Positions 1 through 8,267 of a stretch of 64,000 nucleotides of DNA are shown here, one piece after another. Source of the stretch: Bacteroidia bacterium (GTDB lineage: Bacteria; Bacteroidota; Bacteroidia; Bacteroidales; Azobacteroidaceae); NCBI GenBank assembly GCA_026000155.1, contig BNYG01000005.1:1-64000 (forward strand). Direction: 5' to 3'. Both the position numbers and the translations under genes were made by a program. Each line of letters opens with the position of its first letter. The first letter of the stretch is position 1. Under the pieces are notes generated by a model. The model was given only the letters and a program-made list of their open reading frames with translations. It did no database searches and was not told the origin of the DNA.

Positions 1-60
1 GTAAATCCGCCTTTCAAAAACATTAACAATACAAACATAATGAAGAATTATGATAATACG

Positions 61-127
61 AAACTCTTACGGGAGTTTCTACTCCTGTATTGTTAATAAC
101 TGTTAATTCTTAAATGCGTTTGCCCTG
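61..127. repeat. Partial copy of the palindromic element seen at 2317-2586
   Basis: A small hairpin (gaaactc/gagtttc) is followed by a spacer and then AATGCGTTTGCCCTG. The same word, in the same orientation, ends the larger element at 2573-2587. The match to that element's right arm is imperfect apart from this terminal word. The kinase frame begins immediately after it. Confidence 0.55.
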
Positions 128-139
128 CTGTGGAAGTCT

Positions 140-1621
140 ATGATTGAGGAAAGTCTTCAACAGTATATGAAAGCGTTGAGTATCTATGAAAAAATAGGGA
201 ATAAAAAAAGTAGTATGCTTGTTTTATCCGCTATAGCAGGTATTCATCGTATGTTGAATGATTATGACCGCGCTATCTATTATTTGGAAAAATCAAAAGT
301 CATAGCGGAAGAATTGAATGACTTCAACGTGCTATCTCGGACCTATTATGAATTAGGTGCTATCAATATGGGAAATGGAGCGTATGATAAAGCATTGGAA
401 CAAGTGTTAAAAGCCATAGAGATTAGTCACTCCAATAATTGGATAATAATAGAAACTTACGCGATGTATGCGGCAGCTAATGTCTATATAGATGGATTTC
501 AAGACTTTGACCAAGCGGAAGAGTATGTGAAGCAAGCTTTGCTCATGACTGAGAAATATGACATTCCTGCCATTGTTTTGGAGTTGCAACTAACATTGGC
601 AAAGATTCATCTCGGACAAAAACGCTATAAGGATTGTGATGAACTTGCTTCTATGGTATATGAAATGGATACAGTCAACATTGAAAGGCGGATGAATGCT
701 TCGTTACTGATCATAGATGCTAATATTTTTCTGGGCAACCAAGCCAAAGCCTCATCCTTTCTCAACAACTATAAAAACCTTGTAAATCAATTCAACAAAG
801 ATGGTTTACATCAATCCCTCTCGGAAATGGAGGTCAAATACAAAACGGAAAAGAAAGATTTGCGTGTCGCCGATATGGAAAAAGAAAAAGTGTTGGGGAT
901 TGTCGGCGGGGGATTACTCCTGTCCTTGTTGATACTTTTTATTATCCTGCACCGCTTGGCAGTCGCTAAAAGCAAAATGTGTGAACAGCAAGTAATACAA
1001 GTGGAACAGGAAAAGCAAATTGTAGCCACCCAAGCTGCTCTCGACGGCGAAACGGCAGAACGTACCCGCATGGCTCGCGACCTGCACGACGGTCTCGGCG
1101 GGCTGCTTTCCGTGGTCAAACTCAATTTAGACGACGTGGAACACTTGCAAAATGCCCGCGATACGCTCGACAAATCCATTGAAGAATTGCGTCGCGTGGC
1201 GCATCACATGATGCCTGAATCGCTGCTCCGTTACGGATTGAAAGCCGCCTTGGAAGATTTTTGCCTGTCTGCACCCAACGTCCAATTTGATTATTTCGGA
1301 GACGACAGCCCCATAGACGACCGGACAGCCATACTTATTTATCGCTGTACCTACGAATTGGTCAATAATGCCATCAAATATGCCAATGCTACCACGATTC
1401 AAGTACAGCTATATCAGGATACCGATCGTATATCCCTTATCGTGGAAGATAACGGTTGCGGATTCGATACGGAAACGGTAGAGACACCCAAATCGGACGT
1501 CTCTACGGGTATGGGTCTTGGAAATCTCCGTGCTCGTGTAGCAGCCGGTAAAGGAATAATGGACATCAGTTCTTCGCCTGGTAAAGGCACGGAAGTACAT
1601 GTAAAACTGCCTTTGAGTTGA
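140..1621 (+). CDS. TPR-containing sensor histidine kinase, probably 5'-truncated
   Basis: This 493-residue protein starts inside a run of tetratricopeptide repeats (about 1-230). It continues with one membrane helix (about 250-273), a short coiled coil, a HisKA_3 dimerisation box (RMARDLHDGLGG, phospho-accepting His near 316) and a HATPase_c domain (N box ELVNNAIKYA near 406, G boxes DNGCGFD and GMGLGNLRARV). Kinases of this Bacteroidota family normally begin with a signal peptide and several more TPRs; neither is present. The frame stays open upstream only to about 107, running into a repeat at 112-127. I infer loss of the 5' end by insertion or recombination at that repeat. The intact response regulator follows 44 bases downstream, so the pair probably formed a two-component system. 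Whether the remaining protein is made is uncertain, since no good ribosome-binding site is visible. Confidence 0.8.
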   Translation: MIEESLQQYMKALSIYEKIGNKKSSMLVLSAIAGIHRMLNDYDRAIYYLEKSKVIAEELNDFNVLSRTYYELGAINMGNGAYDKALEQVLKAIEISHSNNWIIIETYAMYAAANVYIDGFQDFDQAEEYVKQALLMTEKYDIPAIVLELQLTLAKIHLGQKRYKDCDELASMVYEMDTVNIERRMNASLLIIDANIFLGNQAKASSFLNNYKNLVNQFNKDGLHQSLSEMEVKYKTEKKDLRVADMEKEKVLGIVGGGLLLSLLILFIILHRLAVAKSKMCEQQVIQVEQEKQIVATQAALDGETAERTRMARDLHDGLGGLLSVVKLNLDDVEHLQNARDTLDKSIEELRRVAHHMMPESLLRYGLKAALEDFCLSAPNVQFDYFGDDSPIDDRTAILIYRCTYELVNNAIKYANATTIQVQLYQDTDRISLIVEDNGCGFDTETVETPKSDVSTGMGLGNLRARVAAGKGIMDISSSPGKGTEVHVKLPLS

Positions 1622-1665
1622 GAATTATTTAAAACAATGATAATGAAAATAAACAATATAAAAAA

Positions 1666-2304
1666 ATGAACATGAAAAATAATTCTCAACTAATCCAGGT
1701 TTGGATTGTGGACGATCACAAAATATTGGTGGATGGGCTTTCCCGGATAATCAATGATTCGGGCAGTGCCAACGTAAGCGCTGTCTATTATAATCTGGAT
1801 AGTTGCCGCAAAGGATTAATTGCTTTCCGACCCGATGTATTGTTGCTGGATGTGGAACTGCCCGATGGCAATGGGGTGGATTTTTGCGCCGAGATAATAG
1901 CGCTTTATCCCGATTTAAAAATTATGATGTTGACCTCTTTCTATGACGTTTCCATCGCCAAGCGTTCGCTGCTCAATGGCACTCGCGGTTATATACTGAA
2001 AAACGCTATGCCCGAAGAACTCATTGAGGGCATCCAAGAGGTGAACAATGGAGAACCGTTTCTCTGTGAAGATATAGAGGTACTGTTGCAAAAATATAAA
2101 AAAGAAAAAATCATCCGGCTTACTTCCCGCGAAAAGGACGTGTTGCAATTAATTGCCGACGGATTATCCAATATCGAAATAGCCGGCCGGTTGGGTATTG
2201 GTTTGTTTACCGTCAAAGATTATCGCAAAAACATGATGCTGAAATTCGACGTCAACAACAGTATGACAATGGTGAAATTTGCGATGGAACAAAAATTAAT
2301 ATAA
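1666..2304 (+). CDS. LuxR/NarL-family response regulator
   Basis: The 212-residue protein has an N-terminal receiver domain with acidic pocket residues D16-D17, phospho-acceptor D62 in LLLDVELPDGNG and the conserved Lys in YILKNA near 111. A C-terminal LuxR-type helix-turn-helix spans about 150-200 (LTSREKDVLQLIADGLSNIEIA). Its partner is the kinase just upstream, whose HisKA_3 class pairs with NarL-type regulators. An ATG two codons further in is an equally possible start. The target genes are unknown. Confidence 0.9.
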   Translation: MNMKNNSQLIQVWIVDDHKILVDGLSRIINDSGSANVSAVYYNLDSCRKGLIAFRPDVLLLDVELPDGNGVDFCAEIIALYPDLKIMMLTSFYDVSIAKRSLLNGTRGYILKNAMPEELIEGIQEVNNGEPFLCEDIEVLLQKYKKEKIIRLTSREKDVLQLIADGLSNIEIAGRLGIGLFTVKDYRKNMMLKFDVNNSMTMVKFAMEQKLI

Positions 2305-2316
2305 ATCCTGCCAATT

Positions 2317-2586
2317 AGGGAAACGCATCTTAATTCATGTTAAACCTTGCTCTCGTTAGAGAGCGAACCTATCTAACCAGTAGCCTCAGGCTACTGGGAG
2401 GCAGACACACCCGCCACCTCTTGCCTGCATCGCAGGCATACTCATCCAACAGGTTTGCCTGCGATGCAGGCAAGGGGATGGTATACGCTTTTCATACAGT
2501 AGCCTGAGGCTACTGCTTAGATAGATATGCTCTCTACGAGAGCTATTTGCATGGTTATTTAACATAAATTAAGATGCGTTTGCCCT
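2317..2586. repeat. 270-bp nested palindromic element
   Basis: Outer arms at 2317-2346 and 2553-2586 are imperfect inverted repeats ending in AGGG(C)AAACGCATCTTAA and its complement. Inside are several symmetrically placed hairpins: CTCTCGTTAGAGAG, CAGTAGCCTCAGGCTACTG and TGCCTGCATCGCAGGCA, then the mirror set TGCCTGCGATGCAGGCA, CAGTAGCCTGAGGCTACTG and CTCTCTACGAGAG. No protein is encoded. It lies between the convergent response regulator and NtrY-like kinase, and its end abuts the kinase stop codon. It resembles a MITE-like or REP-like element. Confidence 0.8.
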
Positions 2587-2588
2587 GT

Positions 2589-3911
2589 TTACACAATTAA
2601 TTGAAACACCGTCATTCCGTCCGATGAAACAAAGTGTTGCAGTTTCCCGCCATGCAAACGCATGATGTAACGCGAAACGCTGAGTCCAATGCCCGAACCG
2701 GATGCTTTGGTCGTAAAGAACGGGATAAAAATATGCGGTAAAATCTCCGCCGGAATGGGTTTGCCGGTGTTGGCAATCGAAAGGCTGAATTTATCCGGCT
2801 CGTGTTTGCCGGTGGAGATGACAATTTTTTCCTGATTATTGGGTTCTATCGCTTCAATCGCATTTTTCACCAAATTGATTAATACCTGCATCATCAGGTT
2901 TTCATCGGCATAGATAAAAACCGGTTCGGGAAGGAGAACGCTTAACTCAATATTCTTTTCCTTGATAGCCGGTTCGTGCAGTTTGACGACCTTGTCAATC
3001 AAGGCATTCAGGTTGAAATCCCGTTTTTCCGGTTTGGGTACCGAGGTGAATTTGCGGTAGGATTCTACAAAAGACAATAAACCGGAAGCCGTGGTGTTGA
3101 TGGTTTCAAACGCTTCTAAAGTATTTTGTTTCAGTTCTTGCGTATTATCCTCGGTCTGATATAAAAACTGCATGGTTTCACTCAACGAAGTGATGGGCGC
3201 AATGGAATTCATAATCTCGTGGGTCATGACACGAATGAGGCGAATCCAGGATTCTATTTCTTTGGATTCCAATTCATTACCGATATTGTTCAAGGTAATA
3301 ATCCGCATCATTCCCCGTTTAAGCCGGATTTGGGAAACACGCAGGCTGATTTGCAATTCTTCCCGTTCGGTAGTCAGGGAAATTTGAAGGTTATCGCCGG
3401 CTTTCAAACCGTGAAACAGTTTGGGATAGGCTTCATTAATCGTTTGTAACTGGTTGACATGCGAAAAAACCGGCAGTCCCAATAAATCCAAAGCCGATTG
3501 ATTGGTTTTCTGAACAATTCCCCGGTCATCCATAATGATAATTCCGGTGGCGACACTTTCGAGAATCAAACTCAGAAAGGTTTCATTTTCAATCACTTCC
3601 TTGCGGGCATTCGCCAGGATTTCCTTGATGCGGTTCATCATCCTGTTCATTTCCTTTTCCCGGGTCGAAAGTTTGGTTTCTGCAAAATGAAAAGAATAAT
3701 CGCCGTTATCCAAAGCATTGAGCAGAAACAGGATATTCTGATTGTAACGTTTGTAACAATTATTCAAAGCAGAAATGCAAATCAAAATCAACAGGATACC
3801 CATCACGGCATAGATATATCCCTCGGTACAAAAGGCATAAGTTGTGATGGCTACCGCTACCATGAGCAGTACCGTATAGATATTGAGCTTATATTGAATG
3901 GATTTAAACAC
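2589..3911 (-). CDS. NtrY-like sensor histidine kinase
   Basis: This 440-residue kinase has two adjacent N-terminal membrane helices (about 9-27 and 31-48), a HAMP-like linker and a PAS domain (about 110-205). The H box is RVMTHEIMNSIAPI, with His231. The ATPase domain has N350 (NLVKNAIEAI), G boxes near 381 (NTGKPI) and 405-410 (GSGIGLS), and the F motif IFIPFFTTK between them. It is the likely partner of the NtrC-type regulator upstream: the two genes overlap by 8 bases, with the kinase downstream. There is no extracytoplasmic sensor domain, so the signal is probably cytoplasmic or membrane-borne. The C-terminus appears complete, although the gene ends at the edge of the palindromic element. 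Confidence 0.9.
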   Translation of the reverse strand: MFKSIQYKLNIYTVLLMVAVAITTYAFCTEGYIYAVMGILLILICISALNNCYKRYNQNILFLLNALDNGDYSFHFAETKLSTREKEMNRMMNRIKEILANARKEVIENETFLSLILESVATGIIIMDDRGIVQKTNQSALDLLGLPVFSHVNQLQTINEAYPKLFHGLKAGDNLQISLTTEREELQISLRVSQIRLKRGMMRIITLNNIGNELESKEIESWIRLIRVMTHEIMNSIAPITSLSETMQFLYQTEDNTQELKQNTLEAFETINTTASGLLSFVESYRKFTSVPKPEKRDFNLNALIDKVVKLHEPAIKEKNIELSVLLPEPVFIYADENLMMQVLINLVKNAIEAIEPNNQEKIVISTGKHEPDKFSLSIANTGKPIPAEILPHIFIPFFTTKASGSGIGLSVSRYIMRLHGGKLQHFVSSDGMTVFQLIV

Positions 3912-5265
3912 CGAATTTTTTCATTTTATTGTATAACGTCGGTCGCGTGATGCCTAACTCCGCCGCCACCGCTGATAAATTCTCTTTATTCCGTTTCAAG
4001 GCATTGAGAATAAGTATCCGTTCCGCATCTTCCAAGGTCATTTCCGACTGTATATCCGGCGAAGCAGGTTTCCGCAGATAAAAATCGGAAGCCTGCAATT
4101 CATTACTTTCCGAGAGGATAACCGCCTTTTCAATCGTATGTTGCAATTCGCGAATATTCCCCGGCCAATTGTATTCCTGCAATTTCACCATTGCTTCGGA
4201 AGAAAAACGCATCGTGTTTTTCTGATATTTATGCGCCTGTTTTTGCAGAAAAAAGTCAGCTAACATCGGAATATCTTCTTTGCGCTCCCGCAATGGAGGC
4301 ATTTCAATTTGAATGGTATTGATGCGATACAACAAATCTTCCCGGAATTCCCCTTTTTGTACGGATTCCTGCAAATTGCGGTTGGTGGCGCTTATCAACC
4401 GAATATCTATGGAAATCGGTTTGTTGCCTCCTACCCTCACGATTTGCCGGGATTGAAGCGCCGACAGTAATTTGGCTTGCAAAGGATACGACAAATTGCC
4501 GATTTCATCCAAGAATAAAGTTCCTTCGTTGGCCGCTTCAAACTTACCGGCACGGTCGGATTTAGCATCTGTAAACGAACCTTTTACGTGTCCGAATAAT
4601 TCACTTTCAAACAAGGATTCGGTAATGGCGCCCATATCGACGGTTATCAACACTTCCTTGTCCCGTTGGGAAAGTCGGTGAATTTCGCGGGCAATCACTT
4701 CTTTTCCTGTACCGTTTTCGCCGGTAATCAAGATATTGGCATCGGTTTTCGCTACTTTTTGGACTAAATGATGCAATTCCTGCATGGCGCCGGACGTTCC
4801 CCAACAAATATCCTGCTCTTTGCCCAATTCCGCTTGCAAAACCGTTTGCGTTTCGCGCAAATGCTTGACTTCTTTCCGTGATTCCCGCAACGAATAAGCC
4901 GCTTGCAAGGTCGCAATCAGTTTGGCATTGTCCCAAGGCTTCACCACAAAATCGCTGGCGCCTTGTTTCAAGGCTTTGACTGCCAAATCAATATCGGCAT
5001 AAGCGGTAAACAAGACCACCGGCAATTCGGTATCAAACTTTTTGATTTCCGACAACCAATACAAACCTTCATTGCCTGTATTAATGCCGGCAGAGAAATT
5101 CATATCCAATAAAACAATATCGGGGGACAGATTCCGCAACGTAGCCGGCAATTGATTGGGAGAGGACAAAAGCGTGACCGTTTCAAAATGCCGTTCGAGC
5201 AGGATGCGCAAAGCAGTCAGCACATTTTTATTGTCGTCAACGATTAAAATACTTCCTTTTTTCAT
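3904..5265 (-). CDS. NtrC-family sigma-54 response regulator
   Basis: The 453 residues comprise a receiver domain (phospho-acceptor D54, conserved K109), an AAA+ sigma-54 activation domain (Walker A GENGTGKE at 182-189, Walker B FLDE at 251-254) and a C-terminal Fis-type helix-turn-helix ending the protein. The sigma-54 contact loop reads GSFTDA (229-234) instead of the canonical GAFTGA. Its start codon overlaps the stop of the CapD-like gene in an ATGA, and its own end overlaps the kinase gene, so it is translationally coupled on both sides. This suggests production together with the glycan enzymes. Its target promoters are not identifiable here. Confidence 0.93.
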   Translation of the reverse strand: MKKGSILIVDDNKNVLTALRILLERHFETVTLLSSPNQLPATLRNLSPDIVLLDMNFSAGINTGNEGLYWLSEIKKFDTELPVVLFTAYADIDLAVKALKQGASDFVVKPWDNAKLIATLQAAYSLRESRKEVKHLRETQTVLQAELGKEQDICWGTSGAMQELHHLVQKVAKTDANILITGENGTGKEVIAREIHRLSQRDKEVLITVDMGAITESLFESELFGHVKGSFTDAKSDRAGKFEAANEGTLFLDEIGNLSYPLQAKLLSALQSRQIVRVGGNKPISIDIRLISATNRNLQESVQKGEFREDLLYRINTIQIEMPPLRERKEDIPMLADFFLQKQAHKYQKNTMRFSSEAMVKLQEYNWPGNIRELQHTIEKAVILSESNELQASDFYLRKPASPDIQSEMTLEDAERILILNALKRNKENLSAVAAELGITRPTLYNKMKKFGV

Positions 5266-6314
5266 TTTTTATCCAAATCCGAATATTTTGAGTTCAAGCT
5301 GATGTATTCCGGAACGATTTCCTTCATTCGTTTGACTACTTCTCGCGATTGATAATTGACAGCAGCTTCCAATAATTCCGACAAGGAAGCGCTCACCTTC
5401 CCATAATCATATTCTTTGACCGAGGCGGTCAGTATCTTCGGATGATGGGTCGGTTTCACGGTTTCTTTATCGTACAACAATTCTTCGTACAATTTTTCTC
5501 CCGGACGCAAACCGGTAAAGACAATGTCAATATCCCGATAGGGTTCAAATCCTTCCAAGCGAATCATTTCTTCCGCCAATCCTTTGATGTTGACCGGCTC
5601 GCCCATATCGAAAATAAACACTTCCCCACCCTTGCCCAACTTTCCGGCTTCCAATACTAAACGGCAGGCCTCCGGAATGGTCATAAAATAACGGATGATT
5701 TCCGGGTTGGTAACCGTTACCGGTCCTCCATCCCTTATTTGTTGTTCAAAACGAGGGATGACCGAACCGCTCGAACCGATGACATTTCCAAAACGGGTGG
5801 TAATGAAACGGATCGCTTGATCGCCTTTTTCTTTCTTTAATTTTTTGAATAACGATTGCACATAAATCTCGGCAATGCGTTTGGAAGCGCCCATCACGCT
5901 GCTGGGATTCACGGCTTTATCCGTCGAAATCATTACAAAAGCTTCGGTATTGTATTCATTGGCTAAATCAGCTATATTCTTGGTTCCCAATACATTGGTA
6001 AGCGCTGCCTCACACGGGTGAGATTCCATCAAAGGAACATGTTTGTAAGCCGCCGCATGATAAATCAAGTCCGGTTTATATTTTTCAAACAAATGTCTCA
6101 TTCGTTCCCGATCCCGGATATTGGCTATAACCGGTTTGTATTTTACCCGGGGATAACGATCATTCAACTCCATACAGATTTCATACAGAGGACTTTCGGC
6201 AATATCGCAGACCAAAAGCAAGCCTGCATTCAATTGGCTCACTTGCCGGACAATTTCGCTACCGATCGAACCGGCGCCTCCGGTAACCAGTATGACTTTT
6301 TCCTTGGCAATCAT
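5262..6314 (-). CDS. CapD/FlaA1-like nucleotide-sugar 4,6-dehydratase (short, soluble form)
   Basis: This 350-residue short-chain dehydrogenase has the Rossmann motif GGAGSIGSE (12-20). Its catalytic region reads STDKAVNPSSVMGASKR, with T131-D132-K133 and K145, as in the FlaA1/PglF-type UDP-HexNAc 4,6-dehydratases, but it lacks the membrane domain of PglF. It probably makes a 4-keto-6-deoxy sugar nucleotide that the adjacent DegT aminotransferase aminates. The ATG overlaps the stop of the aminotransferase (ATGA at 6311-6314) and the stop overlaps the regulator start. The exact substrate (UDP-GlcNAc is usual for the family) is inferred, not shown. Confidence 0.88.
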   Translation of the reverse strand: MIAKEKVILVTGGAGSIGSEIVRQVSQLNAGLLLVCDIAESPLYEICMELNDRYPRVKYKPVIANIRDRERMRHLFEKYKPDLIYHAAAYKHVPLMESHPCEAALTNVLGTKNIADLANEYNTEAFVMISTDKAVNPSSVMGASKRIAEIYVQSLFKKLKKEKGDQAIRFITTRFGNVIGSSGSVIPRFEQQIRDGGPVTVTNPEIIRYFMTIPEACRLVLEAGKLGKGGEVFIFDMGEPVNIKGLAEEMIRLEGFEPYRDIDIVFTGLRPGEKLYEELLYDKETVKPTHHPKILTASVKEYDYGKVSASLSELLEAAVNYQSREVVKRMKEIVPEYISLNSKYSDLDKK

Positions 6315-7453
6315 CTATTTAATGTATTTTTTATACTATCAACTATTTCCGTTAATTCTTCTTTTGTCAAATTGGAACCGGAGGGCAAACACAAACCGGT
6401 AGCAAACAACGCTTCCGAGGTACCGTCCCCATAAAAACGGCAATCTTTGAACACCGGCTGCAGATGCATGGGTTTCCATAAGAAACGGGATTCAATGTTG
6501 GATTCCGCTAATTTCGACCGGATACGACTGCAATCCACACCTCCTGTCTGCTTCGGGTCAATCAAAAGACAAGACAACCAATGATTTGAAAAATAATGTT
6601 CATCGGGTTCTGCATGCACTTGAATACCCGGAAGAGCAGTCAATGCCTCCCGGTAAAACCGGTTATTCGCCCTTCTCGCCTCCACCCGTTCATCCAAAAC
6701 GGTCATTTGTCCACGACCCACGCCTGCCGTAATATTACTCATCCGGTAATTGTAGCCGATTTGAGAATGTTGGTACCACGGAGCCTCATCGCGGGCCTGT
6801 GTGGCCAGAAAACGAGCTTTTTCAACCTGTTCTTTTTTGGCAGACAATAAAACGCCTCCTCCTGACGTAGTGATTATCTTATTTCCATTGAACGAAATTA
6901 CCGAAATATCACCCCAGGTTCCGCATTTCTTTCCATCATACGACGAACCGAAAGCTTCCGCGGCATCTTCTATAAGCGCTATATCGTATTTTCGGGCAAT
7001 TTCCCGGATTGCATGGATTTGAGCCGGCATGCCGTACAAGTCCACCCAAACAATCACTTTGGGTTTTTTCCCTTTTTGGATACAATCCGCTACTGCTTCT
7101 TCCAAAAAAGCAGGCGATACATTCCAGGTTTGCCTTTCGCTATCCACCAATACCGGTTCTGCACCCAGATAAATCACCGGATTGACCGTAGCGGCAAAAG
7201 TCAAATCCTGACAAAGAACGACATCTCCTTTTCCAACGCCCAACAACAGCAAGGACAAATGAAGCGCCGCCGTCCCGGAATTAACCACCACAGCGTGTTC
7301 TCCACCACCCAAATAGGTTTCAATGTCCTGCTCCAAACCGGTTACATTATCACCCATCGTGGTAATCCAGTTCTTGTCAAAAGCATCTTGCACAAAATCC
7401 ATTTCCTTTCCGGAAAGATGCGGCGGTGAAATCCAAATTTTATTCGTTCCCAT
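6311..7453 (-). CDS. DegT/DnrJ/EryC1-family sugar aminotransferase
   Basis: This 380-residue PLP enzyme is of the sugar-nucleotide aminotransferase family. IEDAAEAFGS (161-170) holds the cofactor-ring Asp, and SFNGNKIITTSGGG holds the Schiff-base Lys (K192). It probably transfers an amino group to the 4-keto sugar made by the adjacent dehydratase, as PglE does in bacillosamine synthesis. The gene overlaps the upstream sugar transferase by 14 bases and the downstream dehydratase by 4, so they form one operon. No PglD-type acetyltransferase is next to them, so the product may be a free 4-amino sugar or may be acetylated elsewhere. Confidence 0.9.
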   Translation of the reverse strand: MGTNKIWISPPHLSGKEMDFVQDAFDKNWITTMGDNVTGLEQDIETYLGGGEHAVVVNSGTAALHLSLLLLGVGKGDVVLCQDLTFAATVNPVIYLGAEPVLVDSERQTWNVSPAFLEEAVADCIQKGKKPKVIVWVDLYGMPAQIHAIREIARKYDIALIEDAAEAFGSSYDGKKCGTWGDISVISFNGNKIITTSGGGVLLSAKKEQVEKARFLATQARDEAPWYQHSQIGYNYRMSNITAGVGRGQMTVLDERVEARRANNRFYREALTALPGIQVHAEPDEHYFSNHWLSCLLIDPKQTGGVDCSRIRSKLAESNIESRFLWKPMHLQPVFKDCRFYGDGTSEALFATGLCLPSGSNLTKEELTEIVDSIKNTLNR

Positions 7454-8045
7454 TAAACCATTCCATTGTCAACTCGTCGGATGCATTTACATCGTTCGTT
7501 TGAAATATTTTTTTCAAAGTTAAAAAAAAGATTCTCATATCTAAGCAAAAAGAGAGATTATCTACATACCAAACGTCTAATTTAAATTTTTCCGCCCAGG
7601 AAATGGCATTTCTTCCGTTCACTTGCGCCCATCCGGTGATACCGGGACGCACATTGTGCCGCCTTTTTTGCTCGGCGCTGTATAAAGGCAAATATGCTAT
7701 CAACAACGGCCGGGGACCAACCAAACTCATTGTTCCCAACAAGACATTCCAAAGATTGGGCAATTCATCCAAAGAATATTTCCGCAAGAAGGCGCCGGTT
7801 TTCGTTATCCGTTGCATATCGGGCAATAATTCCCCGGAAAGGTCCCGTTTTTCGTTCATCGTCCGGAATTTGACCATCGTAAATAATTTTTCATTTTTAC
7901 CCGGGCGCCGGTGGAAGAAAAAAGGTTTTCCTTGATTGAGAATTGTTAAAAGGATAATGATAAAAACAAAAAACGGCGACAAAAGGATAATTCCCAATGC
8001 AGCCGCGATAAAATCAATGACTCGTTTGAAGTATTTTTTGTACAT
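7440..8045 (-). CDS. Small initiating sugar-1-phosphate transferase (PglC-like)
   Basis: The 201-residue protein has a single N-terminal membrane helix (about 10-35) followed by the bacterial sugar transferase domain: KFRTMNE, SLDELPNLWNVLLGTMSLVGPRPLL and RPGITGWAQVNGRN. The length and one-helix layout match the minimal PglC-type polyprenyl-phosphate sugar phosphotransferases rather than the five-helix WbaP type at 12809-14212. It probably loads the amino-deoxy sugar made by the two downstream enzymes onto undecaprenyl phosphate. It is the first gene of a four-way overlapping string. Confidence 0.9.
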   Translation of the reverse strand: MYKKYFKRVIDFIAAALGIILLSPFFVFIIILLTILNQGKPFFFHRRPGKNEKLFTMVKFRTMNEKRDLSGELLPDMQRITKTGAFLRKYSLDELPNLWNVLLGTMSLVGPRPLLIAYLPLYSAEQKRRHNVRPGITGWAQVNGRNAISWAEKFKLDVWYVDNLSFCLDMRIFFLTLKKIFQTNDVNASDELTMEWFNGNE

Positions 8046-8065
8046 ATTTTACACGAGATGAACCT

Positions 8066-8265
8066 GTTAACGATTATCAGCAGATGTCTCGGCTACGCTC
8101 GACATGACGATGCACTTTTGGGGAACATGAGGGGAGGATTAGGGCGGCTTTGCCGCCCTAATCCTCCCCTCTCCTAAAAAAACATCGCCGTCATGTCGAC
8201 CGGAGCGAAGCGGAGTGGAGACATCTACTGATAGTCGTTAATCGCTATTCTACAATAATTTGCAT
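8066..8265. repeat. Long palindromic repeat, family B, copy 1
   Basis: The arms (ATGTCTCGGCTACGCTCGACATGACG and, roughly inverted, CGTCATGTCGACC...GTGGAGACAT) enclose a GC-rich hairpin, GAGGGGAGGATTAGGGCGGC/GCCGCCCTAATCCTCCCCTC. It ends with GATAGTCGTTAATCGCTATTC, which is shared exactly with the copy near 42200. It fills the whole gap between the UDP-sugar dehydrogenase and the sugar transferase; no gene is visible in it. Confidence 0.85.
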
Positions 8266-8267
8266 AA

